Notes: generated by a model not told the origin, from the letters alone. A stretch of 21,428 bases of DNA from an uncultured Caryophanales bacterium (GCA_902464635.1 CABQKC010000030.1:1-21428); one strand, 5' to 3'; counted from the stretch's first letter, positions 6,602 to 16,415 are shown. Made by a program: numbers and translations.

Positions 6602-8815
6602 TTAGATTACCTCCTTAAAATAGTTACCGTTTATTTTTATCTTGGATATTTCAATGCTTCCATTTAAGCCTGAATTAAATCCAATAAATTTTCCAAATTC
6701 ATTATTAACGGAATTATATTTTAGATGTCTTCCTAATATGCCATCGACATATAGTTCCACGCTGATGGAATAAGAATTGATGAAATGATATATAGCCTTC
6801 AGATGGTATGTCTTGGTTTCATCTTGCATTACTTGAAGGGCCTCTCCGCTAGATAATTCGCTCCCATATTTCCAGTTCAAAGTCTTCTTATTCACATTGT
6901 CTAGATTATTATCAATGCATATTCCACCTATCTTGCCGTTCTTCAATCTTCCAATTAAAGCAAGCGCGCCTAGGCTATATGGCTCATCAGGATTCAAAGA
7001 GCAGCCAAGCAAGATACCTTGCCCAGTGCTTCCATCATAATTTGATGACTTGAAATCGAATTCTATTTCATCTCCATCGACTAGTTCATGGTTTTTGATA
7101 ACAAATGTTTCATTGTCCTTTATTCCTTTTGAAATAAAGACAGGATGGCCTTCTTTGTCTTTATCTACATCGAATTCGCCTCGGCTAACAACATATTGTT
7201 TAAAGCAGTTAATTGGTTCTATACCAACCCCATTAATCTGGATATTGCTAATTACCATAGATCCATTAATCCCAGACATAAGCCCAATATATTCCCCATC
7301 ATATTTGTCGCTTAAGCATAATGTCCCGGCATATATCTCGTTAACATATGACTTGATATTCCAGTTATTGTCCCTATCAATAATCAAGCTGATGCGGTAA
7401 GTCTTATCTACTTCACCCATTGGATTAGCAACAAGTGAACCATTAGATAATTGGTTTTCTAATGACCCTTTATAGATATCTAGCAAGCCAATGTTGCCTT
7501 CTTTAGTTCTTCCAAGCGAATAAAAGCTTTCGTTTTGTTTGTTCCAGGTTATCGAATTAGTTGAATTAGCAAATACAATTCCCTGGTTAGAAGCTCCGTT
7601 AAACGTCCCATCTACTTTAATATCAAAATCTATCCTTCCTGAGCCTTTAAAGAGCTTTTTACTAAACATCAATGAGGATTTGCAAGATGTATTAGCAAAT
7701 GAATAAACCCCATTCTCATCTTTAGTTATATCAAAATTACCTAATCCATTATTTACTTCGCTTTTTATAAAAGAGGAAGGAATATCAGGTCTTTTTTCAA
7801 TCATCTTCTCTTCTTCTTTTGGATTAGAAGTGATTCCAAGCGAAGAAGTCTTATATTCATCTTTTAATATAGACTTGCCAAACGTCGCATCAAAGGCGGC
7901 TTGCTGAAGTATGTCTTCATAAGGGACATTAAATACTTTTAATCCGACTGGAGATCTTCCAAATACCGATGCATAGAATGTATAGGCGATTAGATAAGTC
8001 CCGTAATCGCTAGGATGGTAATTATCTGCATCATATAGATTTATGATATTGCTATAATTCGTATAGACATCATAAAAGGCAGTCCCGACATGGCAAACTG
8101 GGATATTTAATTCCTCTGCAATTGCTTGATATGAAGCTATATTTATCTGGGTGTGGGATTCATTAGTAAAATTATATCTAGCTAAATCAGGGCTTTCCTT
8201 CTTTCTTCCCCATGTTTCATATAGAATTCCTTTGGCTCCGGAATTCTTTACTTTTTGGTAAATTGATCTGACCCCATCATAAAACAATTCCCTTTTTATG
8301 GATGGATTCATCGATTGCTCTTGCATGAATACAAGGTCATAAAACCCTTTATTAGAAAGCTTTTCTTCTACTTTGGCCCCGTCAGGATTATTAATATCTG
8401 CATGCTGGAGAAGAGAATATCCGCCTGTTGTAACCGAATCTACACGTACATCGATATTATTAGCATTCGCGATTTGCTTGAATTTCATGAATGTTGTCTT
8501 TTCGATTTCTCGGTTAGGTTTATCGTAATTGTAATCGGTATAGAATGTATAGGAATTTCCGATAAACAAAATATTCAACTTGGAATCATCCTCAAATAAT
8601 CCTGTGTTATAACATTTATTCTTTTCTTCCCCACACTTCTTGCATTTGTCTACTGTATATCCTTTTTCAGTCAAAGAAGGCAAAACGTCTATCTTACTGA
8701 ATTCATGGTTGCATAGACTTGGTTCTATGTCAGAACTAGATGAAATAGAGGAATTAGAATTGCAACCAAATAAAGACATAAGCAAAGGCAAAGTTAATAA
8801 TGCTATCTTTTTCAT
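6602..8815 (-). CDS. SGNH/DUF4886-like esterase lipoprotein with two tandem C-terminal modules
   Basis: A 737-residue lipoprotein with signal peptide and lipobox LFGC (Cys18). Residues about 35-70 hold a small Cys motif (CNHEF ... CKKCGEE) found in other Bacillota surface proteins. The SGNH hydrolase core spans about 78-300: nucleophile motif FIGNSYTF (Ser88), block II Gly in TTGGYSL (131-132), QEQS (165-168) at the oxyanion/block III position, and D264-x-x-H267 in DADNYHPSDYG. It resembles DUF4886. Two related beta modules follow (about 355-535 and 540-735), each ending with a GLMSGINGS / GFNSGLNGS and ISNIQING / ISKIKING pattern. The start overlaps the preceding stop (ATGA, 8812-8815), giving translational coupling. 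The likely role is removal of acetyl or other ester groups from a bound glycan outside the cell; the substrate is inferred from context. Confidence 0.75.
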   Translation of the reverse strand: MKKIALLTLPLLMSLFGCNSNSSISSSSDIEPSLCNHEFSKIDVLPSLTEKGYTVDKCKKCGEEKNKCYNTGLFEDDSKLNILFIGNSYTFYTDYNYDKPNREIEKTTFMKFKQIANANNIDVRVDSVTTGGYSLLQHADINNPDGAKVEEKLSNKGFYDLVFMQEQSMNPSIKRELFYDGVRSIYQKVKNSGAKGILYETWGRKKESPDLARYNFTNESHTQINIASYQAIAEELNIPVCHVGTAFYDVYTNYSNIINLYDADNYHPSDYGTYLIAYTFYASVFGRSPVGLKVFNVPYEDILQQAAFDATFGKSILKDEYKTSSLGITSNPKEEEKMIEKRPDIPSSFIKSEVNNGLGNFDITKDENGVYSFANTSCKSSLMFSKKLFKGSGRIDFDIKVDGTFNGASNQGIVFANSTNSITWNKQNESFYSLGRTKEGNIGLLDIYKGSLENQLSNGSLVANPMGEVDKTYRISLIIDRDNNWNIKSYVNEIYAGTLCLSDKYDGEYIGLMSGINGSMVISNIQINGVGIEPINCFKQYVVSRGEFDVDKDKEGHPVFISKGIKDNETFVIKNHELVDGDEIEFDFKSSNYDGSTGQGILLGCSLNPDEPYSLGALALIGRLKNGKIGGICIDNNLDNVNKKTLNWKYGSELSSGEALQVMQDETKTYHLKAIYHFINSYSISVELYVDGILGRHLKYNSVNNEFGKFIGFNSGLNGSIEISKIKINGNYFKEVI

Positions 8816-9759
8816 TGATGAATCCCCTTATACAAATTGACTGCCTTAGGCAATATAGGATAATCATCAACCATTGAGAAAGTATCGATAACTGCATGTG
8901 TTGCCATCCATCCATCTTTGCAGTCTTTATTAAACAAATGGTAGGCAAAATATAATTTCCCATCTGGTGAATTTTGGATAAAAGAAGCATGCCCCGGCCC
9001 AAGGGCATCCTTATTTCTTTTTAATATAGGTTCTTTCGATTTGACCCAATTGGATTTATCCAATATATCACCCTTGGTGAAAGTCAATAACCCAAGGCAA
9101 TAATCATCGCTCCAACTTCCAGAGGCGCTATAACAAATATGGATATGGTTTTTCCCATATATAGCAATCGGCCCTTCATTTATAAATGGATGGTCATTTT
9201 TTCCTTCTGAGCCTAACTTTTCCCAGTCTAGTTCAGGTTTAGACAACTCGACTTTCTTGCCACTACATTTCCAAGGTGTCTCCATTTTCTCTATAAATAT
9301 CTTTTGGATGACATTTTCTTTATTATCCCACCCAGACCAGATGAAATACCTTTCATTATTATAATTAAGGATGGACCCGTCAATTCCCCAATAATCTTCG
9401 CATCCTTGCACCAAACCTAGGTTTTTATATTTATCTAACGGGTTATTTGAATTGTTACACAAGCAATACATGCGGTGATTGAAATTATCCCCATCATCAA
9501 GAGCAACATATATATAGCAAACCCCATCTATTATATGTAATTCAGGTGCCCATACTTCTTTGTTGCAACTAGGATTAGATTCATCCCAGACTAGAACTGG
9601 CTCGGCTTCATATAGGTTTTCTATCTTGCTAGATCTTTTCATCCAAAGTTTTTCGTATTTGGCGAATAGATGGTAATAATATCCGTCATGATAAAAGATA
9701 TATGGGTCGCGTGGATTCATCTTTTTAGAGGTTGTACCTAGGTATATTGGATTATGCAT
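8812..9759 (-). CDS. Cytosolic GH43 glycosidase (arabinofuranosidase/xylosidase type)
   Basis: The 315-residue protein has no signal peptide. It is a single five-bladed beta-propeller GH43 domain, normal for the short family members. The catalytic triad is visible: general base D18 in NPRDPYI, pKa-modulating D127 in YWGIDGSIL, general acid E195 in FINEGPIAI. EVWAPELH (about 68-75) and GPGHASF with H257, often the calcium/active-site His, are also family-typical. It hydrolyses terminal alpha-L-arabinofuranosyl or beta-D-xylosyl groups by inversion; I cannot fix the subfamily. It lies between the ABC ATPase and an esterase gene, so it likely finishes imported oligosaccharides. The stop TGA overlaps the next ATG, while the upstream gap is 2 nt. 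Confidence 0.85.
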   Translation of the reverse strand: MHNPIYLGTTSKKMNPRDPYIFYHDGYYYHLFAKYEKLWMKRSSKIENLYEAEPVLVWDESNPSCNKEVWAPELHIIDGVCYIYVALDDGDNFNHRMYCLCNNSNNPLDKYKNLGLVQGCEDYWGIDGSILNYNNERYFIWSGWDNKENVIQKIFIEKMETPWKCSGKKVELSKPELDWEKLGSEGKNDHPFINEGPIAIYGKNHIHICYSASGSWSDDYCLGLLTFTKGDILDKSNWVKSKEPILKRNKDALGPGHASFIQNSPDGKLYFAYHLFNKDCKDGWMATHAVIDTFSMVDDYPILPKAVNLYKGIHQ

Positions 9760-9761
9760 AA

Positions 9762-11135
9762 TTAGAATATTGTCCTTTCTGATTCTTTGTCGAATATATG
9801 GATTTTCTTGTGTTCGAATTTGAAATGCTTCTTTTCTTTTAGATCTCCAATTTTCTCTAGAGATACCTTTGAAAGGAAATCATTCCCCCCGAAATCAAAA
9901 TGGAGGTAATATTCATCTCCAAGCAATTCTGATATATCGATTTTCCTCTCAAAATCGAAATCGGAACTAGTTAGATTTATATCCTCTGGCCTTATGCCAA
10001 ATATAATCTCGTGTTCTTTTCCTTTGTTGATATCGATTACCTTATCTAATTCAATTTGATATCTAGACAATTCTTCTTCTAACTGGATTTTCTTGTTATG
10101 TTTATTACGTTGATAATGGATTAGTTTCAATCCCTTGAGTTTATTGACATATTCTTCTTCGCTAAATAGATTGGCTTTTGTTTTCTCTATGTTTTCTTTT
10201 AATTCCATTTCCCTATTCTTGTAGAAATAGTCATGCTTATATATTTCTTCTTTATATAGGCCAAATGTAAATCCATCATTAAATATAATCCTGCCATCTT
10301 TATATATCCCCAAAGCGAAATTCATCGCAGGAGAGCCAATAAAGGAGGCGACAAATTTATTTGATGGGTGATGATATATTTCAAATGGGGTGCCTACTTG
10401 CTGGATCAATCCTTTATTCATGACAACAATACGGTCTGCCATAGTCATGGCCTCAATTTGGTCATGGGTAACATAGATGGTTGTTGCTTTTATCCTTTTA
10501 TGCAATTTTACGATTTCACTTCTAGTAGATACCCTTAATTTGGCATCTAGGTTCGATAAAGGTTCATCCATTAGGAATACTTTCGCATCCCTGACTACCG
10601 CCCTACCTAAAGCTACGCGTTGCCTTTGCCCTCCGCTCAAGGCTTTTGGCTTCCTGTCTAATAAGTCGCTGATTTGAAGGATATCGGCAGCCCTCCTTAC
10701 TCTTTGATCTATTTCTTCTTTGCAATATTTCTTTACTTTCAAAGAGAAAGCCATGTTGTCATAGACAGACATATTCGGATAAAGCGAATAGGATTGGAAT
10801 ACCATCGCGATATCCCTATTTTGGGGGACTATGTCATTTGAATATAAACCATCGATATATAATTCACCCGATGATATTTCCTCTAATCCAGCAATCATCC
10901 TTAATGTAGTTGACTTGCCACATCCAGAAGGGCCAACAAAGGCCACGAATTCATATTGGGCAATCTCCAGGTTAAAATCCTTAACCGCCCAGACATCTTT
11001 ACCATAGAATTTGTTGATATTTATTAAGGCAACATAATTCTCAATGACATCACCTTTACTTTTAGTTTCATTAGAAAGAAGGGAAGAATCTAGTATCTCT
11101 TTTGAAGAATTAACATTTTCATTTTGCTTTTCCAT
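9762..11135 (-). CDS. Sugar ABC transporter ATPase, MsmX/UgpC type, with unusual insertion
   Basis: The 457-residue ATPase of the CUT1 oligosaccharide importers carries Walker A GPSGCGKST (68-76), Q-loop Q114, signature LSGGQ (166-170), Walker B VFLMDE (186-191) and switch His224 (YVTHDQ). GIRPEDI (380-386) marks the TOBE/regulatory domain. Two features are odd. There is a 35-residue Ser/Asn/Lys-rich N-terminal extension before the usual start (VALININKFYG). There is also a charged insertion of roughly 75 residues (about 300-375), predicted helical/coiled coil, between the nucleotide-binding domain and GIRPEDI, which makes the protein about 90 residues longer than the usual 365-375. Such insertions are known in mollicute homologues. 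MsmX-type ATPases often serve several importers from elsewhere in the genome, but here the gene sits inside the operon and is probably dedicated to it. Confidence 0.9.
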   Translation of the reverse strand: MEKQNENVNSSKEILDSSLLSNETKSKGDVIENYVALININKFYGKDVWAVKDFNLEIAQYEFVAFVGPSGCGKSTTLRMIAGLEEISSGELYIDGLYSNDIVPQNRDIAMVFQSYSLYPNMSVYDNMAFSLKVKKYCKEEIDQRVRRAADILQISDLLDRKPKALSGGQRQRVALGRAVVRDAKVFLMDEPLSNLDAKLRVSTRSEIVKLHKRIKATTIYVTHDQIEAMTMADRIVVMNKGLIQQVGTPFEIYHHPSNKFVASFIGSPAMNFALGIYKDGRIIFNDGFTFGLYKEEIYKHDYFYKNREMELKENIEKTKANLFSEEEYVNKLKGLKLIHYQRNKHNKKIQLEEELSRYQIELDKVIDINKGKEHEIIFGIRPEDINLTSSDFDFERKIDISELLGDEYYLHFDFGGNDFLSKVSLEKIGDLKEKKHFKFEHKKIHIFDKESERTIF

Positions 11136-11136
11136 T

Positions 11137-12942
11137 TTATTTATCCTCGTTACTTCCTAAATTAGTAAAACTGATATCTTTATAATTGGACGTATGGTTC
11201 ATAGTTATCATCCCTACGTTACTTATTTCATCATTAAAGCCATTTGAAGTTTCATAGATAAGCTCGTTATTCACGTAATAACTTGAATTGTTATGGTTCC
11301 TTATAATCTTTAATTCGATATAGCTAGAATAATCCAAGTTGTCTTTTTTAAATGAGGCGACCCAGTTCCAGTTCCTATTAGATTCATCTACATTGCCTTT
11401 AACAAAGCAAAGTTCTTTGTTTAAGTGATCTTTATGGGGGTCAATCATGATTGAATTGATCTTATCTCTAGTTTGCTCTAATAAACCAATTTTAGGATAC
11501 TCGTCATCAAGCAGCACCTCCCCTATTTTGACATTGGCCTTGAATTCATAATGGTTGCCATAATAATTCAAAACTAGATAAGAATCGTGCTCACCTATAG
11601 AAGAGACATTATCTTTGGAATTGATAGTAAAGCCGTTGCTAGAAAAAGGTAAATTGACTAAATCAAGGGCACCACACCTATTTTTTATCCTTTCATTATC
11701 TAATGAATAAGAGATATTGAAGAATCTAGCATAATAATTCATTGTAAGTAGATATACCCCACAATCGAGGTTATTTAATAAGTCCGCATTGGTTTTATAG
11801 ACCAAAACCCCATTTTGGAGGAAATATATAGATTGATTATTCCTTATTATCTCTAGCTCTACTTTTTCATAATTTTGCTTGCCGTCCCAAACAATAGGAG
11901 CATTTTCCCAGTCCCAAATATCGCCTAGCCTATTAACAATCAAAGTCTGGTAATTATCCTTATTGACCCTAGGATCAAGAAGGAAGGCAACTGTATTTGC
12001 TTCATTTCTAAGTGCAAGGCCGACTTTAGGTGTCTTGTCATTATTTAGGTTCTTGATGCAATTTATCTCTACCTTTGCTTCAAATACCTTGCAGTCAGGG
12101 AAATTGATTTTGGCATATTGGTCATAACATCCTTTTTGGGTAGTCTCGCCTTTATCTTGGTCGATTTCTTCATAACCAACGTCGGTATAATCCGTATTGA
12201 TTAAGTTATTGCTTTGCTCTTTATATACCCTTTTCCCAAAGAAAGGATATTTATCAAGCTCGCTCATGCCTATATGGTTATATGAGTCCCATTTATAGGC
12301 TCCAGATATACAGCCACTTGCATTAACCAAGGCGGGAAGTATATATAATCCCTCGGGGTTATAATCCAAGCCTAGATTAGAATAAGGGAGATAGAATTCA
12401 TAAGAAACCGCAGATGCGACATTCTTATCGGTTTTGGATGTATTGATCTCTCCAAATATCCTAGTCCCATAATTAATAGGCATATAATATTTGGTCCATG
12501 GATAATTAGAGCTTGCTACCCCAATCCAGGTCTCATGTCTAAGCAATGGGGATAACCTAAACTGGACGCACTGGGCAGTCAAATCTTTCCTGAATGTGCT
12601 TGGATTGATATAGATCTCAAAGCTATCTTGCTTAAATATATCTAGGCTACTATCTTCATAGAAATTGGATTTGGAAACATGGGCGAATGCTAATAGGCCT
12701 TTCGAACCGAACCCAACCTTGAACTTAACGTCTACATCATCATAAATCCCGCATTTGAAAGCCAATGTTTGATCTTCGTTATAGAAGCGTTCATCATCGA
12801 TTCCATCCATCCTCACCCCTTCTTCTAGAGTTGCCTTCAAATCAGTTACTGGTTCATTTGGATTTATATAGCTATATTCTTTGTTGCAGCTAGTCAATAA
12901 AATAGAAGAGGCAAATAGTAATCCAATAAATACCTTTTTCAT
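11137..12942 (-). CDS. Lipoprotein with CBM9/DOMON-like domain and two copies of an unnamed beta module
   Basis: The 601-residue protein has lipobox LTSC (Cys19). Residues about 40-240 form a sugar-binding domain of the CBM9/DOMON type: VDVKFKVGFGSKGLLAFAHV, QDSFEIYINPS (typical DxxEIYI strand), and SAVSYEFYLPYSNLGL near its end. Two homologous modules follow (about 287-412 and 465-590), sharing KVGLALR / KIGLLEQ, a W-x-W segment (WDWENAP / WNWVASF), ELEIIRN / ELKIIRN and LLTMN / MITMN. The same module ends the SGNH lipoprotein at 17894-19903. No catalytic motif is apparent, so I infer glycan binding at the cell surface. The start ATG shares its A with the preceding TAA and has GGAGAG upstream. 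Confidence 0.7.
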   Translation of the reverse strand: MKKVFIGLLFASSILLTSCNKEYSYINPNEPVTDLKATLEEGVRMDGIDDERFYNEDQTLAFKCGIYDDVDVKFKVGFGSKGLLAFAHVSKSNFYEDSSLDIFKQDSFEIYINPSTFRKDLTAQCVQFRLSPLLRHETWIGVASSNYPWTKYYMPINYGTRIFGEINTSKTDKNVASAVSYEFYLPYSNLGLDYNPEGLYILPALVNASGCISGAYKWDSYNHIGMSELDKYPFFGKRVYKEQSNNLINTDYTDVGYEEIDQDKGETTQKGCYDQYAKINFPDCKVFEAKVEINCIKNLNNDKTPKVGLALRNEANTVAFLLDPRVNKDNYQTLIVNRLGDIWDWENAPIVWDGKQNYEKVELEIIRNNQSIYFLQNGVLVYKTNADLLNNLDCGVYLLTMNYYARFFNISYSLDNERIKNRCGALDLVNLPFSSNGFTINSKDNVSSIGEHDSYLVLNYYGNHYEFKANVKIGEVLLDDEYPKIGLLEQTRDKINSIMIDPHKDHLNKELCFVKGNVDESNRNWNWVASFKKDNLDYSSYIELKIIRNHNNSSYYVNNELIYETSNGFNDEISNVGMITMNHTSNYKDISFTNLGSNEDK

Positions 12943-14546
12943 TATTTGTTCTCTCCTTTTGCTAAAACTACTATCTCGGATAGTCTAGCCTCTTTATTCG
13001 AATAGAAACTAACTGTTACCTCATTAGAAGAAATGCTTTCGAATTCAGCAACATAAGGAGAGCCTGGCCTTAAATATCCAGTTTCGTTAAATTCATTGAA
13101 GTAATCCTTATAATATTCATGGTTAAGTTCAATATTGTTAAATTGTTTGGAACCTACTTTTATATTTATTTTGTCGATAACGTAATCTTTATCCATCCCC
13201 CCATATATAGCTATAGCGGAGATGTCGTAATTCCTGTTCCAAAGCAATTTGACTTCATTTGAGCCTGGGTTAAAACTATATTCAAGTCCCAAATCTCTTG
13301 GAGAAGCTATATGCATCGGGATTTTATAATCATTTAATTTATTGATATCGCTAATCCCGCTTCCGCTAAGATTCGCCCTTAAGGCTATATTTTCATAACC
13401 CGAAATAGAAGATGGTAGAGGTTGTAGTGAATAAGTCGGTCCATTGACAAATAGGCTTCCATCTTCATTAACGACGACTCTATCCATGGCAAAGGCCCTA
13501 CTAGAAGAGCCACTAGCCCTATCAAGGTGAGCATGGTAGCCTATCATTAGTTCATCACCTGCTTTAAAGAAGCAATGATGGCCAGTACCAGATGTGAAGT
13601 CCCATCCATTGCCGATATCTAAACCCTGCACCCCACATAATTGGTTTTCATATTCAAAGGAAGCAGGCTTATTGAATTCTCCTAGAGGGGAATCCCCTAC
13701 TGCATAGCCGACCGCATAGGTGATATTCCCATAATAATTTGCGCTGTAGGTCAAATAATATTTCCCATTGGATTTATATAATTCGGGGGCTTCGTTCCAG
13801 AATCTAGTCGAACTTCCCCTTTCCCATTTTAGATTGGGATTTATTTCATCATCATTGATCGATTTATAACCTGCACGCAATAATGGCTTTAAAGTCGAAT
13901 AGTCTGCCGTAACTGGATCAATTAGCTTGACTCCATAGGATTTGGATTCGGAATCTAATTGGTCTTGGGAGAAATACATATACATCTCCCCATTATCGTC
14001 AATAAATATGGATGGATCAATTGCAGCAAATCCCAAATCCAGGAATACCTGGTCGTTTTTAGTTATATAATTTCCATTTGCATCATATCCTTCATATTCT
14101 TTAAATGGGCCAATTGGAGAAGAAGAAACTGCAACAGATATTCCTCTTCTATATTTTAAGTTAGTAGAAGAGAAATCCTTTGAATTCTTGGCGCAGTAAT
14201 ACATATAGTACTTGTCACCGATTTTATATACATTCGGGGCCCATAAAGATCCACTTGACCATGAATATGGATCAGAAAGGAATGCCGGTCCAAGGTTTTC
14301 CCAATAATTTAGCTTATTAGACCTATAGACATAAAAACCAGTCCCGGAGAGTTCATCGCTAGTCCCATACATATAATAATATCCATCTTCATAAAGGATG
14401 AATGGGTCTGCTAAAGTGGTTTCCAAATCATTCTTGAACCAAAGATTCTTGTTATAGCCTTTAGCAAAATCAGTCTCGGTATTTATAGCATCACAAGAAG
14501 CAAGGAAGAGAATGCTAAATAAATTAAATATTTTGTTCTTTTTCAT
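12942..14546 (-). CDS. Exported GH43 glycosidase lipoprotein
   Basis: The 534-residue lipoprotein has signal peptide MKKNKIFNLFSILFLASC with lipobox LASC (Cys18). The GH43 beta-propeller covers about 42-385 with the expected residues: base D47 in LADPFI, D177 in AAIDPSIF, acid E252 in FWNEAPEL; SLWAPNVY (100-107) and GTGHHCFF are further family landmarks. A beta-sandwich of about 140 residues follows, likely carbohydrate-binding. The predicted activity is arabinofuranosidase, arabinanase or xylosidase on the outer membrane face; the subfamily is not determinable by eye. The gene starts 2 nt after the permease stop with only a weak ribosome site, so it may depend on translational coupling. It pairs with the cytosolic GH43 at 8812-9759, which is only distantly similar. 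Confidence 0.85.
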   Translation of the reverse strand: MKKNKIFNLFSILFLASCDAINTETDFAKGYNKNLWFKNDLETTLADPFILYEDGYYYMYGTSDELSGTGFYVYRSNKLNYWENLGPAFLSDPYSWSSGSLWAPNVYKIGDKYYMYYCAKNSKDFSSTNLKYRRGISVAVSSSPIGPFKEYEGYDANGNYITKNDQVFLDLGFAAIDPSIFIDDNGEMYMYFSQDQLDSESKSYGVKLIDPVTADYSTLKPLLRAGYKSINDDEINPNLKWERGSSTRFWNEAPELYKSNGKYYLTYSANYYGNITYAVGYAVGDSPLGEFNKPASFEYENQLCGVQGLDIGNGWDFTSGTGHHCFFKAGDELMIGYHAHLDRASGSSSRAFAMDRVVVNEDGSLFVNGPTYSLQPLPSSISGYENIALRANLSGSGISDINKLNDYKIPMHIASPRDLGLEYSFNPGSNEVKLLWNRNYDISAIAIYGGMDKDYVIDKINIKVGSKQFNNIELNHEYYKDYFNEFNETGYLRPGSPYVAEFESISSNEVTVSFYSNKEARLSEIVVLAKGENK

Positions 14547-14548
14547 AA

Positions 14549-15466
14549 TTATTTAAGCCCGCTATTAGTTATTCCCTTGACAAAGAATTTCTGGCAAACG
14601 ATGAATATCACTACAGTTGGGATTAAAGATATAACCGTAGCAGCCATTAATGTCTGGTATGAATTAATTGATTTACCCATGAAATTGGCTAGGGCAATTT
14701 GTAAAGTAATGTTATAAGTAGAGTCGCCCTTTAGATAAAGAAGAGGTCCTAGATAATCATTATATCCGGCAACAAATCCAAGTATTCCCTGAGAGACTAG
14801 ACTTGGCAGTGATATAGGCACAACTATCTTCCAAAATATCCTGAAGTGGCCGATTCCATCTAATTTAGCCGCATCAATATAATCATCAGGGATCGCCATA
14901 AATGACTGCCTTAGGAAAAAGACGCAGACGGCAGTCCCAAACATACCCGGGACAATTAAAGGGAATAAGGTGTTATATAATCCTAGAGTTGTATAGATGC
15001 TTACTAATGGAGTCATCATGACAATTCCAGGAATCATAGTCGTAATAAGCATGATGAAGAAGAGAACATCTCTTCCCTTGAATTTGGTTTTTGCAAAAGC
15101 ATAGGCACTTAAAGCGCTGATAAATAATCCACCTAGAGTCGAAGGAATAGTAATTATCAGTGTATTTAATAACCCTACTAATATAGTTGGGATATCATTA
15201 TCCCCAATAGTTGCATCTGCTCCAGTGAAAGCTTTGATGAAGCCATTAAGATTTAATCCGCTAAATGGGCTTGGGTTTTCCAAGAATCCAATATAGCCCA
15301 TTGGCTTAAAAGCAGAGACGATAAGGATATAGAAAGGAATAATTACAGTCAGGGCTAGCAAAGATAAAACCACATAGGAAATTATCTTTTGGATAATCTC
15401 TTCCCTTTTAGTTGTCATGACTTTGCGTTTGCTAGAATCGCCATTTTTTATATATTCTACTCTCAT
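14549..15466 (-). CDS. Sugar ABC transporter permease, MalG/UgpE type
   Basis: The 305-residue inner permease has six predicted membrane helices, the first at about 30-53 (YVVLSLLALTVIIPFYILIV). The EAA loop that docks with the ATPase is present as DAAKLDGIGHFRIFWKIVVP (198-217), placed normally for a CUT1 MalG-like subunit. The C-terminus FFVKGITNSGLK is the usual family ending. It starts 1 nt after the MalF-like permease stop with AGGAGA upstream. It forms the membrane channel with that permease to import oligosaccharides delivered by the lipoprotein at 16416-17879. An internal Met at residue 17 is an alternative start, but the first Met has the better ribosome site. Confidence 0.92.
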   Translation of the reverse strand: MRVEYIKNGDSSKRKVMTTKREEIIQKIISYVVLSLLALTVIIPFYILIVSAFKPMGYIGFLENPSPFSGLNLNGFIKAFTGADATIGDNDIPTILVGLLNTLIITIPSTLGGLFISALSAYAFAKTKFKGRDVLFFIMLITTMIPGIVMMTPLVSIYTTLGLYNTLFPLIVPGMFGTAVCVFFLRQSFMAIPDDYIDAAKLDGIGHFRIFWKIVVPISLPSLVSQGILGFVAGYNDYLGPLLYLKGDSTYNITLQIALANFMGKSINSYQTLMAATVISLIPTVVIFIVCQKFFVKGITNSGLK

Positions 15467-15467
15467 A

Positions 15468-16415
15468 TTATTTTGTATAGTCTCCTTGCTTCTTGTTGAT
15501 GATGAATTGGAAAGCAGTGATGAACATGATGATAAGAGTCAAAATCCAAGAGGCGGCAGAAGCTACCCCGATTCCAGAAACCATGGATGTTGCAGATGAA
15601 GTCTCGGTCATCTTTGTATATAGGTAATAGGCAACAGTTACCCCTCTTTCGCTTCCTGCAGGTACTAGTAATTGGAATCTAGTAAAATCCTGCAAGTTGC
15701 CAATTACCCCTGTAATCAAAAGGAAGAAAGATACAGGCATTACCCCAGGGAAAGTTACATGCCAAAACCTTTCCCAGGCATTAGCCCCATCAATTTTGCT
15801 TGCCTCGATTACACCATTATCGATATTAGTCAAAGCAGCCGAATACATAATTATTGAAAATCCAACCCCACTCCAAACACCAAGGAATATTAGTATAGGC
15901 ATAGTTTGGGAAGGATTATTGATATTAATTGGAGGTATACCTAGCTTAGAAAGGAAATTATTGAATGGACCATATTCAGGATTTAATAGCATTTGCCAGA
16001 TTGATGAAGTCGCGACAACTGAGCAAACATATGGCAAGAAGAATATGGCCTTGAATGCAGTCCTGCCCTTTAATTTTGGATTATTTACAATAAGGGCAAT
16101 TAGTAGTCCAAATACCATAGATAAAGGAGTGACAAGGCAATTTAGCAATGTATCTCCAACTGAAACCCAAAATTTAGGATCTTCTAGGACTAGCTTGAAA
16201 TTTAATCCCCCATTCCAGCTCATTTCGTCTAGGGCTGCTGTTGAACCAGGTTGCCTAAAAGCAATCCAAAGGGAAATTAGCATCGGGACAAAACCAAATA
16301 AACAAAAGCCAATTAAAGGCAAAAGGGCTGTGAAAGTGCAATAAATCCTTTCCCTTAGGCATCTTCTTTTATTTGATGCATTTGTTTTTTGGTTTTTTAC
16401 TAATTCGAGTCTCAT
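15468..16415 (-). CDS. Sugar ABC transporter permease, MalF/UgpA type
   Basis: The 315-residue membrane protein has a cytosolic basic N-terminus, then helix 1 at about 27-52 (TALLPLIGFCLFGFVPMLIS) followed by a short outside loop with the glycan-transporter-typical FRQPG. The EAA motif is at 204-223 (EASKIDGANAWERFWHVTFP). Length and helix number fit UgpA/LacF-like CUT1 permeases; it lacks the long periplasmic loop of enteric MalF. The start codon directly abuts the stop of the solute-binding protein gene (TAAATG), with GGAG 5 nt before it, indicating coupled translation. It pairs with the MalG-like permease downstream. Confidence 0.92.
   Translation of the reverse strand: MRLELVKNQKTNASNKRRCLRERIYCTFTALLPLIGFCLFGFVPMLISLWIAFRQPGSTAALDEMSWNGGLNFKLVLEDPKFWVSVGDTLLNCLVTPLSMVFGLLIALIVNNPKLKGRTAFKAIFFLPYVCSVVATSSIWQMLLNPEYGPFNNFLSKLGIPPININNPSQTMPILIFLGVWSGVGFSIIMYSAALTNIDNGVIEASKIDGANAWERFWHVTFPGVMPVSFFLLITGVIGNLQDFTRFQLLVPAGSERGVTVAYYLYTKMTETSSATSMVSGIGVASAASWILTLIIMFITAFQFIINKKQGDYTK

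Noticed and set aside
15697..16344. 215-residue plus-strand reading frame opposite the MalF-like permease
   Set aside because: Antisense shadow of a strongly supported permease; no ribosome site or family pattern.
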